NCBI GenBank assembly: GCA_026873275.1 | Contig: JANTUC010000011.1 | Span: forward strand, 186,001 to 250,000 | Length of the DNA: 64,000 nucleotides | Source of the DNA: Pseudopithomyces maydicus | Taxonomy: Eukaryota; Ascomycota; Dothideomycetes; Pleosporales; Didymosphaeriaceae | Reading direction: 5' to 3' | Shown here: piece after piece, positions 1-10,572 of the stretch | Layout: each line of letters begins with the position of its first letter | Position numbering within the stretch: position 1 is the first letter of the stretch | Made by a program: the position numbers and the translations under genes | The notes under the pieces: model-generated | The model's database searches: none | Seen by the model: the letters and a program-made list of their open reading frames with translations, nothing else | What the model was told of the DNA's origin: nothing

Positions 1-281
1 AGAGTACTGAACAGACTCAAAACGTCTCCTTTGCGTTGTCTAATCAAAATATTCAAAATTGAAAAGAAAGGTTAGAAATAGGTTATAGGACAAAGATAAA
101 TGTTATAGGGCGTAGACAAATGTCCTGAGCGTGATCGATTATAAAGCCAAAACGAAAATTGTCATATCGCATTAACGGCAGGGGGTAGGCTACTTAATCC
201 GCGCGGTTTCTTTGACTCTGCATTGACGAATAGCCAATATAAACATGGATGGAGAACCAGATTGATTGCCAGAGTTAAATC

Positions 282-515
282 TGGGGAGTACTAGAGGTAA
301 CCGAAGTGCTACTAGAATCATCGGCCGACATAAACACAGTGGATGGAGAAAGTTGGAGTGCCATGTGCGCTGCACATTGTGGCCTCCTGGAACTTAGGGG
401 CGTCCTTGTGAGATTCGATCCATTGAGGGGAAATGTTCTGCATTCGAACGCGCTCACCAGCCATGGCGAATCTGCATTCGGTCTAGTTTTAGCAGCTGAA
501 GCCATATGATGCAAG
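282..515 (+). pseudogene. ankyrin-repeat gene relic
   Basis: A short open stretch reads like one ankyrin repeat: a leucine-rich helix end, then SADINTVDGESW, then CAAHCGLLEL, which resembles the usual ADIN-x-D-G-x-TALH-AA-x-x-G-H-x-E pattern. A second, weaker match follows and the frame stops at 507-509. Further ankyrin-like codons (a DASLLDLLQEQ-type string near 510) lie in another frame. No start codon, partner exons or complete repeat array can be assembled, so I read it as a decayed fragment. An ankyrin gene is also cut by the right edge of the window, but I cannot say whether the two are related. Confidence 0.4.
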
Positions 516-691
516 CTTATTGGACCTTCTGCAAGAACAATCCGGATTATGTACTTGATGGATGTCGGAATAACCCTTGACCGAATTACCGAACATGCGG
601 GGTTGTAATACACCACATTCGAAACCGAAGAAGACAGCGACTCCGTTCGCATTGTTCACCTTGCGTTCACACTTTGCACCTTGTGATCATT

Positions 692-1490
692 ATGAGCAGC
701 AATCAGTATGCCGCGCATTTTGTCCCCCTAGAGTCCAACCCAGAAATCTTTAACTTCCTTTTAGACGGCCTGGGAGCGTCGTCAAATCTTAGGTTCAGAG
801 AGGTTTACACGCTTGATGAAACCGATCAACTTCCCCATCCGGCGCTAGCACTTATTCTTATCTTTCCGACCTCTACAACATACGAGAGACATAAGGCGGT
901 AGAAGAGGCCACCATACACGAAAATACGCATGATGACGGTGAGATTGTGTGGTTCAAACAGACAATCAATAACGCGTGTGGCCTTTACGCCATTCTCCAC
1001 GCCATATGCAATAGCGATGGAAAGCAGTTCATTGGTAAGCTAAATTTCATGTGCTACATAACTACAGAACTAAGTCTTAGTAGAACGGGAGTCATTCCTA
1101 TCAACATTAATTCATACTGAACCACAGCACCGTACAAGCGTATTGGAGGGCTCTGAAGAGCTCAAATCCCTGTACGCAGAGGCCGCCAAAAGAGGGACCA
1201 CAGAAGCTCCAAATCCGGAAGAAGAGGTCGATTTTCACTACGTTTGCTTCGCAAAACCCAGTACATCTTCATTTATCTACGAGCTGGATGGCGATAGAAA
1301 AAGTCCAATAGCCAGAGGCAAACCAATTTCGCCTGAGCACGATATGTTGACTGGTGCTGGTTTACAGATCTTAAAAGCTGCCATTGACCGAGAAAACGAT
1401 CTGGATGGACATTTCTCTCTAATGGCTTTGACGCTCACTGAAAATATAGGTACGCATAATTTTGGCCCTTCAGACACATGCGATTCGTGA
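692..1490 (+). CDS. ubiquitin carboxyl-terminal hydrolase, UCH family (peptidase C12)
   Basis: Thiol protease of the Yuh1/UCH-L type, which trims small adducts from the ubiquitin C-terminus in the cytosol. Two exons, 692-1034 and 1081-1490, joined across a 46-nt intron (GTAAGC...CTTAG), give about 250 residues, normal for single-domain UCH enzymes. The four active-site elements are present in order: oxyanion Gln90 and catalytic Cys96 in QTINNACGLYA, His167 in DFHYVCF and Asp184 in ELDGDRKSP. The acceptor at 1080 was chosen because it alone keeps the conserved crossover-loop region (FLSTLI...LEGSEELKSLY) in frame. The start at 692 is preferred because MSSNQYAAHFVPLESNPE fits the family N-terminus. 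The C-terminal tail after HFSLMALT is short and slightly unusual. The gene looks intact although it lies beside relics. Confidence 0.9.
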
Positions 1491-2302
1491 TTGCGGTATG
1501 TCTGGGGAGGTTAGGATGAGAAATGGGATGGCTCATTGAAAAAAAAAACCATCTATATGCACACGAATAGCACATTGGAATGGAAAAGATGATTTCGTTC
1601 AGTATATATGTTCATGACGAGTAACATTGGATGGTCTCATCGTGACCATGCCTTGATAATCCTTGGAAACAAAGTCTTCTAATTTTATATAAACGTTAAC
1701 AGAGTCGAAGCAGTTTGATATTAACCGGTTGGCAAATCATATCCTCCGAAATGAAGGCCTTAGCTTGGGAGAGTTGAGATGTCAACCCTGAAGCCCAGAG
1801 GAAATTTGAATTATGCACACGAAGAGATACGTGGTTTCTGGTGGTACGAAGATAGGTTGTATCATACTTCTGAGCAATGTCCTAAGTAGAAACTCCCAGC
1901 AAGGCCCCCTCATCGCAGCAGGTGCATCAGACCACCAGCTTCAGCTACCAACAGAACAGACAAGCGCCTACCTAGGTCATAACTTTATTAGAGGGCAGCT
2001 GCCAGGTTTGGTGGTGGGCGACTACCATTGATAGGATCGGAAGGTGCTTGGCCAGTATTATAGGCAGGCTGCGCGCCATCAACCCTTCTTCTACTCAATG
2101 ATCTTTACGTCTCACCACACCGCCTTTTACGTGCCTCATATCTCCACTTTAAACGCTCCACATCTCCCAGCCCAACGGCACGATCCAAGGCTTCGAAAAC
2201 GAAGTCACGGATTAATCGAGTGAAAGCATATTCAACCACATGGGTGAATACTTGGAGCCTCATATACGATGGCAGGAAGGGCGTCTCTCATCTACATGAG
2301 AT
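1491..2302. other. intergenic, no gene seen
   Basis: About 0.8 kb between the UCH gene and the first direct repeat. Only short open frames occur, for example 72 codons from 1813, without recognisable similarity or splice continuity. An A-run at 1541-1548 lies just downstream of the UCH stop and may be part of its 3' region. Confidence 0.5.
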
Positions 2303-2400
2303 TTCGCCGGTCGAGGTTAGAGTTGATAAGAGAAACCCTAAAGGGTGCGCCAAGTCGTAACAGGAAGCCTTTTAGGTCTCACTGGAGCCACGGCTGAAGT
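2303..2400. repeat. 98-bp direct repeat, copy A (left of helicase relic)
   Basis: This segment aligns without gaps to 4370-4467. I count about 75 of 98 positions identical, and most differences are transitions. The last stretch (TGGAGCCACGGCTGA) is identical in both copies. Copy A ends immediately before the helicase motif I codons of the SNF2 relic. Confidence 0.7.
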
Positions 2401-4296
2401 ACTTTTCGGGGACAAGATGAGCTTGGGAAAGATCCCGCAGCAAATTGGCATCCATCGACAAAGAGATGGACAACATGGAAGGAAGTTTCCACACCATAAT
2501 TACGACAAAGCTATGTGTCGAAGTCTGGGTACGAGAACTAGAGACCCACTTCAATGACATCGGCAGAATACGTTACACAGTCCTCGATGATCGAACCCGG
2601 GAATCTGCCGGCTACTTGGTCGCAAATGGCATCAAGATCGCAATTATGACACACGGTTCTGTCCTGACGCAGGCCAAACGAAACAAAAGCTTCTTCGACT
2701 TCTCAACACTCGTCACTTCACGAGGCTATTGGCAAGCCCCCAACTCATCCCGGATTGTTTCTCTCCAGATTCCTCGAAAGAAAGAAGACCGAGTGAATTA
2801 ATTTCATCAACCGGCACATCCAGCACGGGCTTGAGCATGCGTCAGTCGTGCTGTATGAGGGTCATATGGCCAAAACCCACACCAGAAAGATCCATGAGGC
2901 AATTATACGGATGCCCGAGAAGTTACTATTCATCCTCACCGGGCCAATCGTGCCCAAAAACGTCTGGGATTTGTTTGGAATCATCACCTGTTTTCCGATC
3001 AACACCCATTCATGACACAGGAGCGGTATAAGAAGATATTCGCAAGGAATTTGAACGGCGTATATGTCGAACCTTCGCCTTCTAAGCTCAACCGCCTCGT
3101 CAAATATATGATGGGCTTCACCATAGCAAGACCATCGAGTGTCCTCCACCTCGGCCTTTCAGTCCAATACCACGACTTTTTTGCTCAGCCTAGAGAGTCT
3201 AAGATCTCTGCTGTTTGGTCGTTCAAATTCCTACAAGCGGTGCGCTGGGAAAAGGAGAACGGAGATCATCTGAAAGTCCGCCGCGGTGACCACAAAGCAA
3301 TTTATTCTGCCGCCCGGGCTAGACAATATGTAGCCAACAGGATGTTGGTCCTCAATGACATGCCAGAAGTGGAAAAAGAGTTGATTGCACAATACCAATC
3401 ATTCGTGGTCGACTTCCCGACTACATACAGCAAACCTCTCCAAGAATAAGACAAAGAAGTGGCCCACGGACAATTCTGATAGATGACACTGTAACACGAG
3501 TCAAAGAATTTGTTGCAAAAGCAAATTCCAACTAGACTGCCACTCAAATGAATAATCACTCAACGAAAGAGACAATATATCGCAGAAGAATACAGCAGCC
3601 ATCGAGAACGAAGAAGTACCAATGCAAGATGATGAGAATGCAGAAGAGCTATACGGAGAATGAACAGCCTTGTCTGCTGCACCAAATCGACCAGCATGTT
3701 TGATGGCGGTGAAAAAAGCAAAAATCGAAGGATTGCTAAGCCCAAAGGTCAAGGAGATATTGCAGCTGATTGTTTGGATCCACCAAACATATCCCGGGGA
3801 GAAGATCAACATATTCTCTTATTTCCTCAAGTTTCAAGACATTATAAAGGAAGCAATTCTGCAGGCGAACGATTCACGTGAAACGGTTCACACCATCCAG
3901 ATCGACGGTTCTATCAACAGTAAGATTGCCACAGAACGCCAAAAGGCATTCGAAGATGCAGACGACGACACTGTACTCCTGTTGACTGGGGTTGGCGCAC
4001 ATGGAGTGAACCTGCATTGCGCATCAAAGATAATACAAGCAGAACCTAGGTGGAACACCAATGAGTAACTGCAAGCCTACTGCCGATGCCACAGATAGCA
4101 CCAGAAGCACAAAGTGCACGTGTACGTGCTCAGAGCGGCAAAAGCCATGATTGATTTCATCATCCAGTCTATCAAGGACCGCAAGGAAGATGCGAACGAG
4201 AATATCGTCGGCTCGATCCAACGAGAGAACAGCTTAGAGCCTATAATCCCACGGATTTTCGCAAAAGGCTTCGGCAAACAAGGGAAAGACCAGTAG
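2401..4296 (+). pseudogene. decayed SNF2-family (superfamily 2) helicase/ATPase
   Basis: Fragments in several frames line up in the order of an SNF2 ATPase. A degenerate motif I (GDKMSLGKIPQQ, normally D-E-x-G-x-GKT) lies near 2409-2445. WVRELETHFND follows near 2530. A motif II remnant (YEGHMAKT for DEGH) lies near 2850 and motif III (FILTG) near 2930. A long open segment at 3012-3449 is followed by motif V (LLLTGVGAHGVNLHCASKIIQ-like) near 3980 and motif VI (QAYCRCHRQHQKHKVHVY) near 4070-4125. Frameshifts, the damaged motif II and an in-frame TAA at 4066-4068 show it is inactive. Motif II of DEGH type suggests a Rad5/Rad16-like or fungal accessory SNF2 protein, not a core remodeller; that is inference. 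Confidence 0.8.
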
Positions 4297-4369
4297 GGGT
4301 ATGCTACTTAGAGCCTCTCCATGCTCAGTCTCCAAGAGTTAATCTTCGGACCGCATGGGTACACGAGGC

Positions 4370-4467
4370 TTCACCGGTCAAAGTTAGAGTTAGTAAGAGA
4401 GACTTTGCTGGGTGCGTTAAGTCATACCAGGAGGTGTTTTAAGTCCGGCTGGAGCCACGGCTGAGGT
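4370..4467. repeat. 98-bp direct repeat, copy B (right of helicase relic)
   Basis: Gapless partner of 2303-2400, in the same orientation, lying 73 nt beyond the end of the helicase relic. Together the two copies bracket about 2 kb. Sequence beyond the 98 bp does not match on the right side; on the left only short patches (GAGCCTC) are shared. Confidence 0.7.
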
Positions 4468-5563
4468 CTGAGACTGGGTCGGATTATCAAGGGCGGAGGT
4501 GCACTTTTTGTTTCATGACCCCAACATGAGAACTAGCAGCTCTTATGTGAGGCAACTATACACAAAATGAGAAGTAAATTTAGACTCGAAATATTCTAAT
4601 TGTGATTTTGATAACAGGCTCAATTTCAACTTCACCTCCTCGAATCCAACGCTTTCCACTAAACTCTTGACCCAAAACCATTCCATGCATGAGCTCCAGT
4701 TGTTCACCGCTAAATCAACAGCGGAGTTGCGTCACTAAACGACCAAAGAACCTGCAAAAATTACCCAAGCACCCGGTCGCCGAGTGGCTGTCAGCTCGTT
4801 CGTATTTCGCTCTAATCCGGACAATTTCACCGCCCAGGTACTCGGGTCACCCGTAGTGGCTGAGCTGCTCCACCTGAATATCTTAAGAACTGCAGATTAC
4901 ATGCAGGTGATGCATAACTGGGCTGGGCATTTACCTGTTTCATGGTGCCTATTGTTAATTCAAATTTTACAAGGGCCATAGAATGAAATTTCGTCGAAGT
5001 AAAAAGAAGTTCAGAATCTGCATCATTTACCAATACTTTCCTCAGGATATATCTTGAACAAAGGGTATGTATAGTGTTCATCTTGATCGTATATTGCTCA
5101 TTTTCGCTCATGCAAAGTCTTGGTCTCAGGTCCTCAGCCGCAACAAGGCAGCCGCATCACAGGCCGTGCACTACATAACTCTGGTCTCGTCCCCTTTCAG
5201 CTTGTGTCTCATGACCTAATAAATACACGTGCATAGAATCTCGGACGAACACCAATCATGGATTGACTATTTTATAAAGTGTAAGCAGGATGGTATCGAG
5301 ATAGTGGGTCTATTACCTGTGCTATGGTGTTACAAGAAGATCTGACTATGGCACATGCATAATGGTTAAGATAGAGGGGCTTGGAAAGGGGCAGTAAAAC
5401 GGTGAAAAGATGACACGGTGCTGAATTGTCGCACATATGCACCTTGGCATACATATATATAAGAAACATCGCTCTCATGAAAATTCTTCCTCCTACGTGA
5501 TCCACCAACACAATCTGTTGAAGTACACACAAGTACTACACACCTACCCTCACATATACCATA
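4468..5563. other. intergenic, no gene seen
   Basis: About 1.1 kb between the helicase relic and the DyP start, with only short overlapping frames. The region just before the DyP ATG is pyrimidine- and CA-rich (CACACAAGTACTACACACC, near 5526), as is common in fungal 5' leaders. Confidence 0.4.
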
Positions 5564-7729
5564 ATGGCAGATACCGACTTCCAACTCTCCAACGTCCAAG
5601 GAGACATCCTGTAACCCCTCCGCCTTCCCCTATCTCTTTCCCGCCCCTAACATCTCCACCTAGCATCGGCCTCCCTAAAAAAACCGAAATCTTCTTCTTC
5701 TTCAACATTCCATCCCCTCAGACTTTTCAATCCCGCCTCCCCACTCTCATCCCTCACATCACAACCGCCGCCCAAGCCACCGGCGACAAGGAAAGGATCC
5801 GCGCCTCGAAAGCAGCGTCGCACACCAACGGCGTGAACGGCACTGTAAAGAAAGAAACTGGGGACCTACCCATCGTCGGCGTTAACATTGCGTTTTCGCA
5901 GAAGGGGCTCATCGCTGTACGTACCTGAACTTACTTGTCCCCCGGGAGGGTGAAGGAACTAAAGATAAGGGATGATATTGGGCAAAGAGCATCCTCACAC
6001 TGACCCCTCCCAGCTCAACCTCTCAACGCCCACATCCGACCCCCTCTCCGACCCCCTCTTCGCCGCGGGCCAACTCCCTCCGCCTTCGACCTCGGCGACG
6101 CCCCCAAGCCGGATTCTGTATCCCAATCCTTCGTTCCTGACTGGGATGACGCGTTCCTGCAAAGTGCTCAAGAGATCCACGGCGTGCTGCTCGTCACTGG
6201 GCCGGCGTTCAAGGACGTCAGCGCGAAGTTGGAAGAGGTCAAGAGTATTTTCAGGGTTGTGGGGGAGGATGGAACGGTGGTGGACGGGATGGGGGAAGTT
6301 GTTACTCTGGCGGGGGATGTGAGGCCGGGGAGGGAGAGGGGACATGAGCAGTAAGTTTAGATTTTCTTTTGTTGGAAGGTGAGAGAAGAAGGGTGATTGA
6401 CTGGTGAAATATAGTTTTGGGTACAAGGATGGAATTTCTCAGCCTGCGATTAAGGGAGTGGATGACGTGGATGGCAAGACGCCGTTGCCGGGCCAGACGC
6501 TCGTGGATATGGGGTGAGTTTGCTTTTCTATCTCGACAACTTTCACACCAACTCCCTCAACGTTCATTGTAAATCATGTCTATACAACCTAACAACTCCC
6601 AGTGTTGCCCTCCTCGGCCGCGGTGATGACCCCGTCTCCCACCCCTCCCGCGCCCCCTGGACCAAAGACGGCAGTTTCCTCGCCTTCCGCAAGCTCCCTC
6701 AGCTCGTCCCCGAGTTCAACAAGTACGTCCCATCTCTCACTCTCTGACCAAGATCTCCCTGCCAGCAATCCCGCTAATACTCCCTCCCCTTTCCCCTAGA
6801 TTCCTCTCCGACAACGCCACCACCATCGAAGACGACTTCCCGGACGCCCCCTCCCCGCGGACATCCTCGGCGCCCGCCTCGTCGGCCGGTGGAAAAGCGG
6901 CGCCCCGCTGAGCATCTCGCCCCTAGTCGACGACAAGAAGCTCGCGGACGACGAGATGCGGAACAACAAGTTCAAGTTCAATCCTGATTCGCAGGAGATG
7001 TGTCCGTTTGCGGCGCATATACGTAGGTGGCCCCTTATATACATACATGCACGCCTTTCCCCCGGCCATGTGTCCACTTCGGTAATTTGGCTTATCTTTT
7101 TCTCTGATGTATTTAAACAGGTAAAATGAACCCCCGCAAAGACCTCCTCAAAATCGGACCCCCCTCCACCACCGTAAACCCGCACCTCATCCTCCGCCGC
7201 GGAATCCCCTTCGGCCCCGAGGTCACCACCGAGGAAGCCCTGACGCAGAAGACGAAGCACGAGCGAGGACTGTACTTTGTCTCGTACCAATCTGATTTGG
7301 CGCAGGGTTTCCACTTCGTGCAGACGCGTATGTGCTCTTTCCTTTCCTTCTTTCCTTCTTGACACATGCATACTTCCCCCCTCCTCACGCACCGCTACAC
7401 ACGTATTAGTTCTCAGGGATGCGCCATCGACACCGACACCCCTGAGTATATACACCATACCAAGTACCATCTAATTATGTTCACAGAGTGGGCAAACAAC
7501 CCCGGCTTCCCCTTCCCCCGCAACCCCACAGAGGGCTTCCAGCCGGGCTTCGACCCGCTCATCGGGCAGGCGCGGGGCGGGGCGCGAAGCATGACGGGAC
7601 ACGATGACGACGATACGAATAAGGCGTTGCAGATGGACAGGCAGTGGGTGCTGTCGAAGGGCGGGGAGTACTTTTTCGCCGTCGATGGAGGCGTTGAGGA
7701 CCGTGTTTGCTGGGGCTGGGGCGGAGTGA
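5564..7729 (+). CDS. dye-decolorizing peroxidase (DyP), frame broken at three sites
   Basis: Haem peroxidase of the DyP family, which oxidises phenolics and dyes with H2O2. Eight exons can be placed: 5564-5610, 5664-5916, 6014-6350, 6415-6513, 6603-6722, 6800-7022, 7121-7327 and 7487-7729, all with GT-AG introns. Diagnostic blocks are NVQGDILIGLPKKTE at the N-terminus, the FGYKDGISQP motif carrying the catalytic Asp (about residue 218), KDGSFLAFRKL, CPFAAHIRKMNPR, QGFHFVQ and the C-terminal GGEYFF...SMEALRTVF. The frame must shift near 6077-6081 (CTCCCTCC), 6853-6858 (CTCCCC) and 7679-7681. Adding back 1, 1 and 2 bases gives a whole 510-residue protein, so assembly errors are likelier than decay. 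No signal peptide is seen. Confidence 0.88.
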
Positions 7730-7887
7730 GGGGTGAGGAGGTAAGTGGAGGGAGGTACAACTTGGTGATGGATCAAGGGGGATTTAAGTAGGATTGGAGT
7801 TGAGCAGGGTAGGAGTGGAATTGATTTGTTTGAACGTCAACGATTTTAAGGCGTGGTGACTTCTTGGCAGAGTGACAGTAAGGCGCG

Positions 7888-7913
7888 GTCACGTGACATT
7901 CCATCTATATAAA
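7888..7913 (+). promoter_or_regulatory. E-box palindrome and TATA box of the HD-domain gene
   Basis: GTCACGTGAC at 7888-7897 contains the CACGTG core bound by bHLH factors. TATATAAA follows at 7906-7913, 86 nt before the ATG at 7999. Spacing fits a focused promoter for the downstream gene. Binding by a particular factor is not shown. Confidence 0.5.
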
Positions 7914-7998
7914 TGATCCGTTCGCATTTTCCAATGATTTCGATCTGACATGTATATTAAGCGGTCAAATATAGCTCTATATTCTTCTCATTCCGAAC

Positions 7999-8688
7999 AT
8001 GTGTCCCACGGAACTCGTCAAGTCTATCCAGGCTACCCACGTCGCGGCACCGGAAGACCTCGCGTCAATCCCATCTACCGAGCTCTGCCGTTCTGCCTAC
8101 CAACATGCTGCCAGCATACTACACCCCTCAATCCTCGCCCATAGCATGCGTCTCTACATCTACACCAAGACACTCGCTGCGTCCGCAGGCTCGATCTACT
8201 CCACGAACCCGGAAAAGCATGACCACCTCTTCGTCGCGTGTCTCTTCCACGACATCGGCACGACCGAAACCTACAACGGCGAGCAACGCTTCGAAGTAGA
8301 AGGCGCCGACGCTGCGGTCGCACATCTCGCCAAGTTTGGCGTCAGCGAGGAAGATCGGATGCAAGTCTGGTACACGATTGCGCTGCACACGAGCAAGGGG
8401 ATTGTGCACCGCATGGGAGAACTACCTGCGCTCATGAGGAGAGCGTTGGATGTCGAGTTTAGCGTTGGGCTGTGGACTGAGATTGACGGTATTGAGAATG
8501 TGGTTGGTTTCAAATTGCAGGTTGAGGAGAAATTTCCTAGACAGGATATCGAGAAGGTGCTTGGTGATGCGGTAACGGAACAGGCGGTGCGGAGGCCGGA
8601 AAAGGCGCCGGGCGCGTCGTGGCCGGGGGATTTGCTGAAGGCGTATCGAGAGGATCCGGGCTGGCAGGGTATCAATAAGGGCTTTTGA
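7999..8688 (+). CDS. HD-domain phosphohydrolase-like protein (cyanamide hydratase-like)
   Basis: Single-exon protein of 229 residues. Metal-binding HD-superfamily signs are His48 in AHSMRLY, the His-Asp pair 84-85 in LFVACLFHDIGTT and a later His in ALHTSKGIV. Proteins of this length with FHDIGT are common in fungi and are usually annotated as HD-domain or cyanamide hydratase-like; the substrate cannot be told from sequence. The ATG at 7999 follows a TATA box and E-box. The gene is convergent with Hikeshi, the two stops lying only 129 nt apart. The frame is intact despite GC-rich sequence. Confidence 0.85.
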   Translation: MCPTELVKSIQATHVAAPEDLASIPSTELCRSAYQHAASILHPSILAHSMRLYIYTKTLAASAGSIYSTNPEKHDHLFVACLFHDIGTTETYNGEQRFEVEGADAAVAHLAKFGVSEEDRMQVWYTIALHTSKGIVHRMGELPALMRRALDVEFSVGLWTEIDGIENVVGFKLQVEEKFPRQDIEKVLGDAVTEQAVRRPEKAPGASWPGDLLKAYREDPGWQGINKGF

Positions 8689-8817
8689 AGGCTGAAGACT
8701 GGAGGGCTGGAAGACCGCAACGGCAAGGACGGGATATCTAGCTGCTCCTCCTAACAGCAATCTGAATCGTCGAAGCTGTTCAAAAGCTCGTCATCGTCTC
8801 TCCAAATCGCTCAACCT

Positions 8818-9450
8818 CTAACCACCGTCGCTTCTCTCCAGAAAACTTGGATCATGCTCAATCTTGTTCTCAAATTTCGTCCACCACGCCTGAAAAGCCT
8901 TCAGCGGCACCGTGTCCCCAGTCCCCCAGCTCGTCAGGAAATCATAGCAATTCTTGATGATGCGCTGCGCCAAGACTTTCGTAGTGACGGGATTCTGCCC
9001 TCTGAGCACCATCTCATTGCCAGCCGCTGGGTTGGCCGTCTCTTGCGCCTTCTTCTGCTCCAAATTGGCAGCAACCTGCACCGCCGGCTCGACAGAGATT
9101 CCCAGCGCCAGTGGAGGCACGGCACCACCGTTCAGAGCGGCAGCCCCATCGACCATGGCATCTTCGTCGCCGACGCCGCCGCCAGCCGGACCGCCGGCTT
9201 TGTTGTTGATCTTGAAAATGGCGCTGGGCTTCTCGTTTGCGATGGCGCCCAGGAGCTTGAATTCGGACGTGTTTGGCAGCTGTGCGTAGACAGCGGCGGC
9301 GGTTCCATCCGGGAGGGTGGTTCCAGGGAGCAGAAACACCACAATGTGCGAGAAGGCAGGCACGCTGGGGATCTGGTAGGCGAATTGGGTGTCGGACACG
9401 GGCTGCGCGTCGGTTAGAACTGGGCGGCCCGAGACGATGACGCCGAACAT
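8818..9450 (-). CDS. Hikeshi/OPI10-family protein (Hsp70 nuclear import carrier)
   Basis: Intronless, 210 residues, normal for the family. The N-terminus MFGVIVSGRPVLT and the block FSHIVVFLLPGTTLPDGTAA are the family hallmarks. A flexible Gly/Ala linker with VGDEDAMVDG occupies the middle, and the C-terminal domain contains KVLAQRIIKNCYDFLTSW and PLKAFQAWWTKFE. Hikeshi carries Hsp70 into the nucleus under heat stress in animals. The yeast member Opi10 was found through an inositol-excretion phenotype, so the exact role here is by homology. The gene diverges from the secreted-protein gene at 10573 across 1.1 kb. Confidence 0.93.
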   Translation of the reverse strand: MFGVIVSGRPVLTDAQPVSDTQFAYQIPSVPAFSHIVVFLLPGTTLPDGTAAAVYAQLPNTSEFKLLGAIANEKPSAIFKINNKAGGPAGGGVGDEDAMVDGAAALNGGAVPPLALGISVEPAVQVAANLEQKKAQETANPAAGNEMVLRGQNPVTTKVLAQRIIKNCYDFLTSWGTGDTVPLKAFQAWWTKFENKIEHDPSFLERSDGG

Positions 9451-10572
9451 GGTCGGAGCTGCGGTCGAATGAGAGTTAGCGATGTGGTTGGGTTGTTAGT
9501 TCGGTATTCATGAAGGCTGCTTGCCCTGGTCAGCTCGGTGCGCGCCGATTTTTATTCAATGGAGCAGGTGTTTTTCGAGAGCCTTCCTGCGGTTTCTCGC
9601 TTCTGCGTCATAGCGTGGACCCCACTCACACTCACCCTCGCACTCACTCTCACATGTGCGGACCCACCAGGTAGTCTATCGCCGGGGGGTCAACACGGCG
9701 CTCTGCGTTCGAGATAACAGAAATGACGGTGAAACATGCTGTGCGGCGTCGTTCGCGTTAACCTTCCCATGCAGTTGTTCAAAATGGCAGTCGGCCGAAG
9801 ATGGAAGGCGCTGTTGGCGTGCACCTTCCGCCTAAACAACTGGGAGCATCCGCTCCTTCCCAACTCGCGGTCGTCTGTTTACCCGCCACGAGACTGCATT
9901 CACCCCCGTCCCTGAACGCCTGACGAATGCCGGTATTCTGTCTGTTATTACCGCGCACGCTATAGAACGCCCCGCTCTGAGGTTCGCCCTTCCGATTTGT
10001 CGGCGCTGAATATGTCCGCATGCAGCAAGTCACTCCTCCCCAAGAAAGCAGCCCGCCAAAGACCATTTCGACCCAACTTGAAAGCTTACATGGCCCAAAA
10101 TCACGGGAAAATTTTGTCCCATCTCTCATCAGCGGACACGTCGTTGATGAAGAATACGGACTTCCATATTAACTTGGGGACGGCATCCAACACGTGAACA
10201 TGTTCGCTTCTTCCCGATCCCATCACGCTGCTCAAGCCCAACGAGTCCCCGCCCTGCATCCTGTTCGCATTCAGTTTCCCCGGATTTGTCACTGCTTGTT
10301 CAGCTGCCTGCCCCGATCCGCCCCAATACTTTTTCTTAACCATGGCCAACGGAATTGGTTGAACGTCTTATCCGGGCACCCTGGTTCGTACCCCGTACTA
10401 CCATGACCGCGGAGTTTGCGTTCGCCATAGCCGCTCAATGTCACTTGCCAACATCCGCTTGTTGGCACACTGACTTCCTAAAAGAAATTTCCAATGCTGG
10501 CCGAGTAGATATAAGAACCCACAAGTCACCGGCATCTGTCGACATCATCGCGTACTGCCTTGTCTCGACACC
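9451..10572. other. divergent intergenic region, no gene seen
   Basis: About 1.1 kb between Hikeshi (minus) and the PAN-like gene (plus). Several short frames occur in both directions but none is recognisable. ATATAAG at 10509-10515, about 58 nt upstream of the ATG at 10573, may serve as the TATA element of the plus-strand gene. Confidence 0.45.

Noticed and set aside
275..652. 125-codon minus-strand frame
   Set aside because: Antisense to the ankyrin-like stretch, no recognisable features, no splice context.
2303..4467. LTR retrotransposon
   Set aside because: The repeats are only 98 bp, without TG...CA ends or reverse transcriptase or integrase between them; the interior is SNF2 helicase.
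6796..7470. 224-codon minus-strand frame
   Set aside because: It lies antisense to well-supported DyP exons 6-7 and their introns; low-complexity shadow.
5564..7729. DyP gene as a true pseudogene
   Set aside because: Possible, but all splice sites and catalytic motifs are intact and the three breaks match the homopolymer-loss pattern also seen in essential genes.
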